Source of the DNA: Rhodobacteraceae bacterium EL129
GTDB taxonomy: Bacteria > Pseudomonadota > Alphaproteobacteria > Rhodobacterales > Rhodobacteraceae
Reading direction: 5' to 3'
Length of the DNA: 64,000 nucleotides
Assembly (NCBI GenBank): GCA_900313005.1
Contig: ONZJ01000002.1
Span: 603,001-667,000, forward strand
Shown in pieces: positions 45,676 through 54,694 of this stretch. Position 1 is the stretch's first letter. The number at the start of each line of letters is the position of its first letter. A program made the translations under genes and the position numbers. The notes under the pieces were generated by a model. That model did not search any database, was not told the origin of the DNA, and saw only the letters and a program-made list of their open reading frames with translations.

Positions 45676-46772
45676 CCTTGCGCGCCCGTCTTTCGCATTC
45701 CTTTGCCTCCTTCGATCTGGACGTGGAGCTTGAGGTGCCGCCCGGGGTGACGGCTGTATTTGGCCCATCAGGGTCCGGGAAAACGACGATCATCAATATG
45801 ATAGCGGGCCTTGTTCAACCTGATCAAGGTCGGGTTCACTTGGGTGATGATATCTTGTTGGATATCTGCGCGAATACATGCGTACCGCCACACAAAAGGC
45901 GTATGGGCTATGTGTTTCAGGACGGCCGACTGTTTCCGCATCTCAGTGTTGCGCGCAACATTCGGTTCGGGGCCCGGTTTGCGGGGCTCGGTGCTTTGGC
46001 GCAAGAAGCGGATGTGATTGATCTGTTGGGCATCGGTCCCTTGATGGACCGCTTGCCTGGCAAGCTGTCGGGTGGGGAAAGGCAGCGCGTAGCCCTAGCG
46101 CGCGCTTTGTTGTCCTCGCCCCGGATGTTGCTGATGGATGAGCCGTTGGCAGCCTTGGACGGCCCGCGCAAGGACGAGGTGCTGCCGTATCTTGAGGCAC
46201 TGCGCAACGAAACGGATCTGCCCATTTTGTATGTCAGCCATGCCATAGACGAAGTTGCCCGGCTGGCGGGGCATTTGATCCTGTTGCACCAGGGGCGGAT
46301 ACAGATGCAGGGACCGACGGCCAAATTGCTGTCGGAGCCGGGGGCCTTGCCCTATGTCGGCCTGCGCGAGGCAGGCTCGATCTTGACGGCGCAGGTCGTG
46401 GAACACGATCCGGATGGCTTAACGCAGCTCGATGTTTCTGGGGCGAAGCTGGTGCTACCGGGTGTGTCGGTCGAGGAAGGGGAAACCCTTGTTATCAGGG
46501 TCTTGGCGCAAGATGTTCTAATTTCACTTGAATATCCCAAGGGCCTTTCATCGCGCAATATCATGGCTGTGACCATCACTGATATCCACAAAGGAGACGG
46601 CCCCGGCGTGGTGACGACGCTGCAATTGGGAGAGCAATCTCTGTTGGCTCGCATCACCGCACGGGCCGCGGAGGAGTTAAATCTTCGCCCGGGGCTGACA
46701 TGCTTTGCGATAATCAAGGCCACGACAGTGCCGCGCAGCAGCATCGGGCGCGCAAAGGCTGTCACGTCATGA
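45672..46772 (+). CDS. modC: Molybdate ABC transporter ATP-binding protein
   Basis: A 366-aa ATPase; the ATG at 45672 overlaps the modB stop by 4 bp. Walker A is GPSGSGKT (31-38), the signature is LSGGERQR and Walker B MLLMDEP. The C-terminal part is a MOP/TOBE domain (SSRNIMAVTITDIHKGDG, then LLARITARAAEEL) that binds molybdate and can give feedback. Molybdate supports molybdopterin enzymes; none are in the window. Confidence 0.95.
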   Translation: MTLRARLSHSFASFDLDVELEVPPGVTAVFGPSGSGKTTIINMIAGLVQPDQGRVHLGDDILLDICANTCVPPHKRRMGYVFQDGRLFPHLSVARNIRFGARFAGLGALAQEADVIDLLGIGPLMDRLPGKLSGGERQRVALARALLSSPRMLLMDEPLAALDGPRKDEVLPYLEALRNETDLPILYVSHAIDEVARLAGHLILLHQGRIQMQGPTAKLLSEPGALPYVGLREAGSILTAQVVEHDPDGLTQLDVSGAKLVLPGVSVEEGETLVIRVLAQDVLISLEYPKGLSSRNIMAVTITDIHKGDGPGVVTTLQLGEQSLLARITARAAEELNLRPGLTCFAIIKATTVPRSSIGRAKAVTS

Positions 46773-47120
46773 GTTTTGCAATGCTCTGATCTGTTGTGGG
46801 TGAGCAAGTTACTGACATCTTACGCATCTAAGTTTCACAAATCGAACCTTCAGCCTGGTTATCCACATTCTTTTCGCGACTGCAGAACAACCTGCAAATC
46901 TGCGACACGCCTAACAGTTTCTTGAGATATGTTCGTTTCATTCATCCAAGACGTGCTGCATCAATCTGTTGTTACGACGCTTTCAGGTGATATCCACAAA
47001 CTTGCCCACATGCTGAGGGCGATTTGAGCCAATGTTCCCGCATAGTCGCGACGCATTGACCCGGTCAAGCGGGGCTATTACTGATAAAAAAACTTAGGTT
47101 AGTACAAGACGCCCATTTCC
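46773..47120. other. Intergenic region with DnaA-box-like sequences
   Basis: A gap of 348 bases between modC and the ferric-iron permease. TTATCCACA at 46859-46867 equals the consensus DnaA box, and ATATCCACA at 46990-46998 matches at 8 of 9. The stretch is more AT-rich than the genes. A short A-run lies at 47085-47091 close to the permease start. I see no gene, RNA or terminator. Confidence 0.4.
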
Positions 47121-48743
47121 ATGACAGAACGCCTGCTCTCTTTTTCGGCTTGGATGGCCGTGGCCATTTGCGTGTTGCCGATTGTGGCGGCTGCCGTAGC
47201 AGCGTTTTCTGGGGATCTGCATACCTGGTCGAATATCTTGTCCTCAGTTCTTCCGCGCTACACGGGCACCACACTTATCTTGGTGGCGATTGTCGGGATC
47301 AGCACTGCGATCATCGGGTCGGTCACTGCGTGGTTGGTGACGGTCTACCGCTTTCCAGGACAGCGCGTGCTGGAGGTTGCTTTGGCGTTGCCACTGGCCT
47401 TCCCGGCCTATGTGCTTGCTTATGCCTATACCTATTTGTTGGATCATCCAGGGCCAGTGCAAACCCTGCTGCGCGCGGGAATGGGATGGGGGCCGCGCGA
47501 CTATTGGTTCCCGGAAATCCGCAGCCTTGGCGGCGCGGCAGCGATGCTGACGATTGTCCTTTACCCTTACGTCTATTTGCTGGCGCGCGCGTCGTTCAAA
47601 CAGCAAAGTGCCAATGCGTTTTTGGTGGCCCGCACACTGGGACGATCCCCGATCCGGGCGTTTTGGCGCGTGGCCTTGCCGATGGCACGTCCGGCGATTG
47701 CCGGGGGGGCTTTGCTGGCGGTGATGGAGACGATCTCGGACTATGGCACGGTCGCGTTTTTCAACGTGCAGACCTTTGCGACAGGAATTTACCAAAGCTG
47801 GTTCTCGCTGGGAGACCGGGCGGCGGCTGCGCAGTTGTCTTTGTGCTTGCTGAGCTTCGCCTTGCTCTTGGCAGGGCTCGAGCGCGCGCAACGCGGCAAG
47901 GTCAGAACCGCTGGCAAGGGGGTGCGCTTTGAACAATCCGAGCGTCCCCGCCTGACGGGGGTGGCCGGGTGGGCTGCCATGTCCATTTGTCTGGCGCCTG
48001 TGCTTGTAGGCTTCATCATCCCGGTGATCATGTTGGGTACAATGGCGGTCGGGTCGGGGCAATCTATCCTTGATCCAAGGTATATGGATTTGATGCGAAA
48101 CTCCGTGCTGCTGGCAGGGGTGGCGGCGGCGCTGACAGTCCTTGGAGCCATTATGATCGGATATCGGGCGCGCACGCATGTGGGCCCGAAATCGCGCTGG
48201 ATGGTGATCTGTGCCGGGCTAGGCTATGCGGTCCCCGGGGGTGTGATTGCCGTGGGGTTGATGATGCCCATGGCCGCACTGGACAATGCCATTGACGCGG
48301 TGATGGAGGGGCAGTTCGGGATCAACACCGGCTTGTTGATCACCGGGTCAATCTGGCTGATGGTGCTGGCCTATATGGTGCGGTTCATGGCGGCGGCGCT
48401 GAATGCCTACGACAGTGGCATGGCGACGGTCCCTGCGCATTATGACGCGATTGCACGGTCTTTGGGCAAGCCTGGGCCAAAGGTGCTGTGGCACGTGCAT
48501 TTGCCTGTCGCGCGCACATCTGTGCTGACGGCTCTGCTGATCGTATTCGTGGATGTGATGAAAGAACTGCCCGCGACGCTGATCCTGCATCCGTTCAATT
48601 TTCAGACACTGGCTGTGCAGGCGCATCGGCTGGCGTCAGATGAACGGCTCTATGAGGCAGCTGTACCGTCTCTGACGCTGGTGGCGTTTGGACTACTGCC
48701 AGTGGCGTTGCTGTTGCGCTCGATCGGGCGCGGGCGGATTTAG
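47121..48743 (+). CDS. Ferric-iron ABC transporter permease, FbpB type
   Basis: A 540-aa permease with about 12 membrane helices in two homologous halves, each with an EAA-like loop (VARTLGRSPIRAFWRVALPM; IARSLGKPGPKVLWHVHLPV). This double permease matches the Fbp/Afu/Fut iron family. No binding protein or ATPase is adjacent; a FutA-like binding protein is at 61459-62475. It overlaps the convergent DUF3726 gene by 4 bp. Confidence 0.88.
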   Translation: MTERLLSFSAWMAVAICVLPIVAAAVAAFSGDLHTWSNILSSVLPRYTGTTLILVAIVGISTAIIGSVTAWLVTVYRFPGQRVLEVALALPLAFPAYVLAYAYTYLLDHPGPVQTLLRAGMGWGPRDYWFPEIRSLGGAAAMLTIVLYPYVYLLARASFKQQSANAFLVARTLGRSPIRAFWRVALPMARPAIAGGALLAVMETISDYGTVAFFNVQTFATGIYQSWFSLGDRAAAAQLSLCLLSFALLLAGLERAQRGKVRTAGKGVRFEQSERPRLTGVAGWAAMSICLAPVLVGFIIPVIMLGTMAVGSGQSILDPRYMDLMRNSVLLAGVAAALTVLGAIMIGYRARTHVGPKSRWMVICAGLGYAVPGGVIAVGLMMPMAALDNAIDAVMEGQFGINTGLLITGSIWLMVLAYMVRFMAAALNAYDSGMATVPAHYDAIARSLGKPGPKVLWHVHLPVARTSVLTALLIVFVDVMKELPATLILHPFNFQTLAVQAHRLASDERLYEAAVPSLTLVAFGLLPVALLLRSIGRGRI

Positions 48744-49390
48744 TCGTTATCCGTCAACCCGGCACCAGCACCGGACAGGCGGCTTTCAGGCGTATCCGGC
48801 GCATAGGTGCGGTGGGCCAGTGTGTTCAGCGCCTCGCGCGTTTCTTCGCTGATTTCGGCACGATAGCTGCGACGGATACGCGCGCCGGATTGCGAGGATG
48901 CCCTTGCAATGATGATTTCTGATTGCTCGGCCACACGTATGGCCTGATCATCGGTCTCTATCCATGTCTCGCGATTCATTCGGGTCATCGTCAGACCTGC
49001 CCAATGAATCGAGATGCCACTTTCCAAAATGTCCGAGGCTGAAGCGATGGCAGGCAGCAACAGCAAGGGATGTGCCGTGAGGCCAAGGGTGATGGTCTGG
49101 CCGTCGGCCACGTCAGCCGCCCGATCGCAAATCGCAGCACCGGTGATAATGGGACACAGAGGGCCGTTCGCGGCCTGCCACGGGGTGGCGCTGCAATCGG
49201 GACGGCACTCATCGTAGGGCCGCTGATCGAAGGCCTGTAACAGTCCAGCCAAAGCCTCGGCTCCGGGCAGACCGGCGGCACAGAGATAGCGCGCGCATTT
49301 CCCGGCTTCCTCGGCCACACCCCAGGGGTGGCCTGCGCCTTTGGCAGCTTTACGGGACAGGGATTCGATTTCACTTAAAGAAAAGATCAT
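48740..49390 (-). CDS. DUF3726 domain protein
   Basis: A 216-aa protein. It begins FSLSEIESLSRKAAKGAGHPWGVAEEAGK, the DUF3726 pattern, and ends in a charged tail. DUF3726 proteins occur in Rhodobacterales and have no known function. It overlaps the 565-aa gene by 4 bp, so the two act together. It is the last gene of a catabolic-looking run. Confidence 0.75.
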   Translation of the reverse strand: MIFSLSEIESLSRKAAKGAGHPWGVAEEAGKCARYLCAAGLPGAEALAGLLQAFDQRPYDECRPDCSATPWQAANGPLCPIITGAAICDRAADVADGQTITLGLTAHPLLLLPAIASASDILESGISIHWAGLTMTRMNRETWIETDDQAIRVAEQSEIIIARASSQSGARIRRSYRAEISEETREALNTLAHRTYAPDTPESRLSGAGAGLTDND

Positions 49391-51084
49391 TCAGCGGCCT
49401 CGGGCAAAGGGGGATAGGTCCAGCCCTCGGCATTGTCGGCGGTCAGATCGTGCGGGAAGGGCGCATGTTGGAACATGTTGATGCGTACCCAACGGTCTGA
49501 ACGCGGGTCAAAATGACAGGCCCCGAAAAAGCTGAGTTTGGCGCGCAACAGGTCGATGGGCAGCATAGATGCGTCAATCGTGTTGTCGCGGATCTCGGCA
49601 TAGGGATACTGCGCAGCAATTTGGACGCGGCGCACTACGTGGCGGTGTTGTGGGTGGGTGAGCAGGAATTCCGCTGTCAGATTGGCATCGCAGGCACATA
49701 GATCATGGTACATTCGCACGGCATCACGGGCAGGGCAAAGCGGTTGCTCGTACGGTTCAATCGGCTCGTCGTGGCGTTCGCCGATGCGCGGTTCCAGCTT
49801 TTCCTCGGAGACATACCAGACGCGCGCATTAGCATCTTTCTCGGACCAGTCGATCTTGAGAGCCCAATCGTAGATCTCTTCGATATGTGCTTTCAGGTCA
49901 GAGGTTTGCATCGCCCCGTCAATGCGCCAGCTTTCCTGCTCGTCGGCGTACATGCAATCCGAGAGACCGTCCACAAAACGCCCGTAAGGTTCGAGAAGTA
50001 ATGAAACAAGCTGCTCTTGACCCTCTAAGCTGAGTGCGCTTTCAGCCCAGAGGAAGAGGCGGTTCCAGGGCATGTCATTGGTGAGATCGGCCTCGGTCAG
50101 ATGCAGCTGAAGGGCGGCCATATCTTTGCGCAGGGCAGTGAGTTTTTCGATCTGCACGGGATGTTCCGAGGTCCATGTGGTGGCATGGATTACGGCACGG
50201 GTACAGAACTGGCGGAAGAGGCTGGCCTCATCGTCAGAGGCAGTGGGCAGGGACCGGACACGGGCCAGCGCATGTTCCTTGGCCGCAATCCAGTTGTTGA
50301 TCAGAACCGGGTGGGTCATCAGGAAGGGCGCCATGCCGAGGCCCGTGGAATTGCCGATGCCAAAGCGACGGCGCAGGGCCGGGTCCAGTGAGACAGCGGT
50401 GTCGGGTGCGCGCAAACGGGCCATGTGTTCAACCAGATCCATGACAAAGCCACGGGTCAGAAAGACCGAAAGCATTTCCACCTGAAACGGTGCCCGAAAT
50501 TCCGGGCGGTCAGCGATGCTTTCGCGGTCTGCAGCGCCGAATTTGCCCGAACCATAGACAGCGGTGGTGCGCATGAGGTAGCCCACATCGGCGACTTTGG
50601 CCTCATCCGGTTGCTGCCCTTTCGAGAGCGCATCAACCACCAGCTCCCACAGGCGCACGGACCGGTTGGCACGGGAGAGCGACAGTTCTTTTTCGCTGAC
50701 GCGACCGGCTTCTTGTTTGGGGACATTATTCGCAAGGCGATTGATATCGTCTTCGGTGGGGATGCCGTCAAACAGGGTAAATGTCGCGTCCCATTCGGTG
50801 GCAATCACCCGGTCCGAACGTTTTTCAGGCGGCAGGTCATTGGCGAAAGCCACCAGAGAATAGGTCCGGTCGGGGCCATGGGCGCAATAGACGGCGCGGC
50901 CCACGCCACGGTCGTCAATATCAAAGAGGTGTTGTTCAAACCGCCAGTTTTCACGGGTCATCCGACGCAAGAGCACACGCATGAAACTGAGGCGGGATTG
51001 ATGGAACGAGCCCATCCGCGCGAGACGCATGACAACAGCAGGATCGCGGGGGGCAATGGGCATATCGTGGTCTAAATGGCTCAT
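49387..51084 (-). CDS. Conserved hypothetical protein of 565 aa
   Basis: A large soluble protein without signal or membrane helix. I do not recognise a domain. Distinct stretches are MRVLLRRMTRENWRFEQHLF, RRRFGIGNSTGLGMAPFLMT and YAEIRDNTIDASMLPIDLL; the many Asp, Glu and Trp look enzyme-like. It is coupled by 4-bp overlap to DUF3726 and lies 38 nt after the M19 gene. It may catalyse a step of the catabolic run, but function is unknown. Confidence 0.7.
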   Translation of the reverse strand: MSHLDHDMPIAPRDPAVVMRLARMGSFHQSRLSFMRVLLRRMTRENWRFEQHLFDIDDRGVGRAVYCAHGPDRTYSLVAFANDLPPEKRSDRVIATEWDATFTLFDGIPTEDDINRLANNVPKQEAGRVSEKELSLSRANRSVRLWELVVDALSKGQQPDEAKVADVGYLMRTTAVYGSGKFGAADRESIADRPEFRAPFQVEMLSVFLTRGFVMDLVEHMARLRAPDTAVSLDPALRRRFGIGNSTGLGMAPFLMTHPVLINNWIAAKEHALARVRSLPTASDDEASLFRQFCTRAVIHATTWTSEHPVQIEKLTALRKDMAALQLHLTEADLTNDMPWNRLFLWAESALSLEGQEQLVSLLLEPYGRFVDGLSDCMYADEQESWRIDGAMQTSDLKAHIEEIYDWALKIDWSEKDANARVWYVSEEKLEPRIGERHDEPIEPYEQPLCPARDAVRMYHDLCACDANLTAEFLLTHPQHRHVVRRVQIAAQYPYAEIRDNTIDASMLPIDLLRAKLSFFGACHFDPRSDRWVRINMFQHAPFPHDLTADNAEGWTYPPLPEAAE

Positions 51085-51122
51085 TTGGTGTCCTCCTTGG
51101 TCCTGATGTTAGCGCGATGCGA

Positions 51123-52109
51123 TCAGTTTGCCCCTGTTGGGGTGAAGTTTTCGTCAAAGAAACGCAGCCAATTGTCGCCCATAAGTCCGGCCACTTCGGC
51201 GTCGTTGAAGCCAACCTTGCGCAGGCCTGCTTCGATATTGCCGAAATCGCGGTTGTCTTTGAACCAGTCAGGCTGGGGCGGGAAACCGGGGGCGGCGGCA
51301 GAGCCTTCGCCATAGTCGATTTCCTTGGACCAGCGGCCTACACGCATCCATTCGACGATGCTGTCGGGCTGGTCTTGACAGAGGTCTGAGCCGATGCCAA
51401 AGTGCTCAACCCCGAAGGTTTCAGCGGATGTGGCGATCATTTCGCAGAAGCTGTCCAGGGTGCAATCGCCTTTGCCCTTGAGGTGATGGGGATACATTGA
51501 AAAGCCCATCATGCCGCCGTTTTCCGTGACCGCCCGCACAACATCGTCACGCTTGTTGCGCAGGGCAGGCTGCCAGCTGTGCAGATTGGCGTGCGTAATG
51601 GCGATGGGGCGTTCGGAAATCTCAGCCGCCTCGATGGTTGAGCGATCGGCGGAGTGGGACATGTCCACCACTAGACCGACGCGGTTCATTTCTTTGATGA
51701 CCTGTTTGCCCATGCGGGTGATGCCGGGGTCTTCAGCTTCATAGCATCCGGTGGCCAGCAGAGACTGGTTGTTATAGGTCAGTTGCATAAACCGCGCGCC
51801 CAGATCGTGCAGGATTTCGACCAGGCCGATATCATCCTCCATTGGGGCAGGGTTCTGAAAGCCAAAGAAGATGGCCGTGCGACCGGACTCGCGTGCTGTG
51901 CGCACATCACCCGCCCACCGACCCTTCATAATTAGGTCGGGGTATTGTTCGAACCAGCGGTTCCACTGCTCCATGTTCAGAACAGTTTCACGAAAGTTCT
52001 CGTGATAACTGATCGTGACGTGGACGGCATCAACACCGCCCTCACGCATCTGACGAAAGATCTTTTCCGACCAGTTGGCGTATTGCAGGCAATCTATGCG
52101 GTAGGTCAC
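51123..52109 (-). CDS. M19 (membrane dipeptidase) family protein, atypical metal site
   Basis: A 328-aa protein of the M19 fold. Late motifs are kept: VDMSHSAD (His), ITHANLHS (His) and HFGIGSDL (Asp). But the N-terminal HxD motif (usually DGHND) reads IDCLQYANW, and the Glu of GVEGGH is replaced in FGFQNPAPMEDD. So three or more of the canonical zinc ligands seem missing. M19 relatives beside flavin demethylases (dgc/stc operons) share this look. Function may not be dipeptide hydrolysis. Its start overlaps the upstream ALDH gene by 4 bp. Confidence 0.82.
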   Translation of the reverse strand: MTYRIDCLQYANWSEKIFRQMREGGVDAVHVTISYHENFRETVLNMEQWNRWFEQYPDLIMKGRWAGDVRTARESGRTAIFFGFQNPAPMEDDIGLVEILHDLGARFMQLTYNNQSLLATGCYEAEDPGITRMGKQVIKEMNRVGLVVDMSHSADRSTIEAAEISERPIAITHANLHSWQPALRNKRDDVVRAVTENGGMMGFSMYPHHLKGKGDCTLDSFCEMIATSAETFGVEHFGIGSDLCQDQPDSIVEWMRVGRWSKEIDYGEGSAAAPGFPPQPDWFKDNRDFGNIEAGLRKVGFNDAEVAGLMGDNWLRFFDENFTPTGAN

Positions 52110-53557
52110 GCGGGATCACCCGCCGAGATGTAGGCGGTTTTCACGGTGGTGTAGAATTCACGGGCGTGAATGCCTTGTTCGCGGGGGCCATACGAGCTGT
52201 CACCGCGGCCGCCGAACTGCACGTGGTAATCCGTGCCGGCGGTGGGCAGGTTCACGGTGACCACACCGGTTTTGGCATTGCGACGGAAGTGTGTGGCACG
52301 CGCCAGTGATTTGGTGACGATGCCCGAGGTCAGGCCGAAGTTGGTGTCGTTGACCACGTGCAGCGCTTCGTCGTAGCTGTCGACTTTGATGACAGATGTC
52401 AGCGGTGCAAACATTTCCTCGCGGTTGATGCGCATATCGTTGGTGGTGTTCAGGAACACGCCGGGGGACATGTAGTAGCCCTCGTGTTCCATCGCCATAC
52501 GGATGCCGCCACAGGCCAGTTCGGCACCTTCTTTTGGGCCAAGTTCCGAGTATGCGAGGTTTTCGTTCAGCTGTTGTTCGCTAACGATGGGTCCGATTTG
52601 CGTGCCTTCGGCCAAAGCGTGACCGACTTTCATGGCTTGCGCGCCTGCCACCAGTTTTTCAACGAAGGCATCGTGGATGCCTGCGTGGACCACCAAACGG
52701 GATGACGCAGTGCATTTCTGGCCGGAACCGCCAAAGGCGCCACCGAGGGACAGGGCGACGGCCAGATCAAGATCGGCGTCGTCCATGATGGCGAAGGCGT
52801 TTTTGGAGCCCATTTCCATTTGCACACGCGTCAGGTTCTGAATGGCAGCTGAAGCGATACCTTTGCCGACTGGAACCGAGCCTGTGAAGGAGATGGCATC
52901 GACCTCTGGGCTTTCGACCAGACGCTGGCCCACATCGCGGCCGGCACCCATGACAAGGCTGAAGAGGCCTTTGGGGATGTCTTGGCGGCTGATGATTTCG
53001 GTCAGAGCCACCGCCGACGCGGGGGTGACATTGGCTGGTTTCCACAGCACGGCGTTGCCGTACGCCAGGGCTGGTGCGATTTTCCATGAGGCCGTTGCGG
53101 TGGGGAAGTTCCAAGGGCTGATGATGGCCACTGTGCCAACCGGTTCGCGACGCACGTCCACTTCGATGTTGGGGCGCACAGAATCGGCGTTTTCGCCCAG
53201 CTGACGCAGCACTTCATGGGCGTAATAGGTAAAGAACTGACCGGCGCGGTAGACCTCGCCTTTGCCTTCGGCTAATGGCTTGCCCTCTTCGCGGCTGAGC
53301 AACGTGCCCAGCTCCTCGGCGCGGGCCATCATTTCGTTGCCGATGGACATCAGCACGGCTTGCTTGCGTTCTAGACCATAGGCGGCCCATTCGGTCTGCG
53401 CTGTTTTGGCAGCTGACAACGCGTCATCAAGCTGGGCCGAGCTGGCCTGCGTGTACATGCCAATCAGATCAGAGACATCGGAAGGGTTCCGGTTTTCAAC
53501 CTCGGAGGGTCCCGCAACCCATTCGCCGGCGATGTAATTCAGTTGAGCGTTTGCCAT
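52106..53557 (-). CDS. Aldehyde dehydrogenase, alpha-ketoglutarate-semialdehyde-type
   Basis: A 483-aa NAD(P)-dependent dehydrogenase. The catalytic Cys is in GQKCTASSR and the catalytic Glu in VQMEMGSKNA. SPWNFPTATASWKIAPALA and GSVPVGKGIA are the usual cofactor and structural motifs. The CTASSR and EMGSKN forms resemble alpha-ketoglutarate-semialdehyde dehydrogenases of hydroxyproline and sugar-acid pathways, so oxidation of a small omega-semialdehyde is a fair guess. It overlaps the M19 gene by 4 bp. Confidence 0.88.
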   Translation of the reverse strand: MANAQLNYIAGEWVAGPSEVENRNPSDVSDLIGMYTQASSAQLDDALSAAKTAQTEWAAYGLERKQAVLMSIGNEMMARAEELGTLLSREEGKPLAEGKGEVYRAGQFFTYYAHEVLRQLGENADSVRPNIEVDVRREPVGTVAIISPWNFPTATASWKIAPALAYGNAVLWKPANVTPASAVALTEIISRQDIPKGLFSLVMGAGRDVGQRLVESPEVDAISFTGSVPVGKGIASAAIQNLTRVQMEMGSKNAFAIMDDADLDLAVALSLGGAFGGSGQKCTASSRLVVHAGIHDAFVEKLVAGAQAMKVGHALAEGTQIGPIVSEQQLNENLAYSELGPKEGAELACGGIRMAMEHEGYYMSPGVFLNTTNDMRINREEMFAPLTSVIKVDSYDEALHVVNDTNFGLTSGIVTKSLARATHFRRNAKTGVVTVNLPTAGTDYHVQFGGRGDSSYGPREQGIHAREFYTTVKTAYISAGDPA

Positions 53558-53669
53558 GATGCGATGTCCTTTGAATGTGAAAACGCCGCCTGCAGAGGGC
53601 GGTCAGCAGATGGGCGCCATGAATCCATAGAATCAAAGTTAAGGCAAACGAAAAATAATTTACATTACT

Positions 53670-54596
53670 TCAGTTTGCTTGAATATTGGGTCGCACGGTC
53701 GAAAAATCTGCCTGTCGGATGGCCTGTACCAGTGCGCGCGCTGCGGGGGTCAGCATCGTGTCAGGTGGGGTGACAATCCAAACTTCGCGGCGTGTTGAAC
53801 TGTCGGTCAGGGGCAGAAACTCGAGGTCATCATACTCGGGCAGAATGGCCAGCTCGGGCAGCAATGTTACCCCCACACCTGCCCGTACAAGCGACAGGAT
53901 CGAGGCCGTGTTGCGCACCATGAGACGTGAGGCGTCCATGACCGGAATAAACCCTTCGTCCCGAATGTTGGCACAAAGTCCGTTGGCAATGAAGTTGATG
54001 CCTTCAAGATCTTTCCAACCCAGGCGCTTCCAGCTTCGAGAAAGTGGGTGGTCAACGGGGCAAACCACACCGAACGCATCTGTAAAGGCCAGCTCGCGTT
54101 CAAACCCCGGAATGGGGCCGAGGCTGGCCATGCCGATATCTGCGCGCTCGGAAACCAGTTCGCGATGCACGGAACGGCTGTCGGTGTCGATCATTTCAAT
54201 CGACACGCCAGGGTGTTGTTTGAGATAGGCCTGCAGGATCGGCGGCATCACCGTCTGGGCGATGGAGGGGGTGACCGCCAGGCGAACGTGGCCTTGTTCA
54301 GCCCGGCTGAGGCCCTCGATCGCAGACACGGTGCGGTCGAAGTGCGCCAACTCACGGCTGGCTTCAGCATAAATCATATCGCCCAATGGCGTGAGCCGCG
54401 ATTTGCGCGTGCTTTCAAAGAGCGGTGCGCCGATGTGCTCTTCAAACTGTTTGAGCATCATAGAAACGGCCGAGGGGGTACGACCCAAAGCATCGGCAGC
54501 ATCTGCGAGGCTGCCGTATTCTGCGACCTTGTGGAAGCAGCGGAGCATTTCAATCTTTATCGCCAATTTCAACCAACCTGAATTTAACTTCAACAT
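53670..54596 (-). CDS. LysR family transcriptional regulator
   Basis: A regulator of up to 308 aa. The given ATG at 54596 is one option; a TTG at 54566 gives LAIKIEMLRCF, which looks like the common start of this subgroup, and an ATG at 54548 is a third. The N-terminal winged helix-turn-helix (SLADAADALGRTPSAVSMMLKQFEEHIG) is followed by a LysR effector domain. It lies between the aminotransferase gene and the aldehyde dehydrogenase run on the same strand, so it probably controls this cluster. Effector unknown. Confidence 0.85.
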   Translation of the reverse strand: MLKLNSGWLKLAIKIEMLRCFHKVAEYGSLADAADALGRTPSAVSMMLKQFEEHIGAPLFESTRKSRLTPLGDMIYAEASRELAHFDRTVSAIEGLSRAEQGHVRLAVTPSIAQTVMPPILQAYLKQHPGVSIEMIDTDSRSVHRELVSERADIGMASLGPIPGFERELAFTDAFGVVCPVDHPLSRSWKRLGWKDLEGINFIANGLCANIRDEGFIPVMDASRLMVRNTASILSLVRAGVGVTLLPELAILPEYDDLEFLPLTDSSTRREVWIVTPPDTMLTPAARALVQAIRQADFSTVRPNIQAN

Positions 54597-54694
54597 ACTG
54601 CGATTCTGTTGAGTTATTACGAAATGGAATCAGAAGTCCATCCTCGAAATAGAAAACTTGGGCGCGAAGGTACCCATTTGGAGCAAAGATCGTG

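Noticed and set aside
46859..46998. Origin of replication
   Set aside because: Two DnaA-like boxes alone are not enough; no dnaA, parAB, repABC or other origin genes and no skew information are available.
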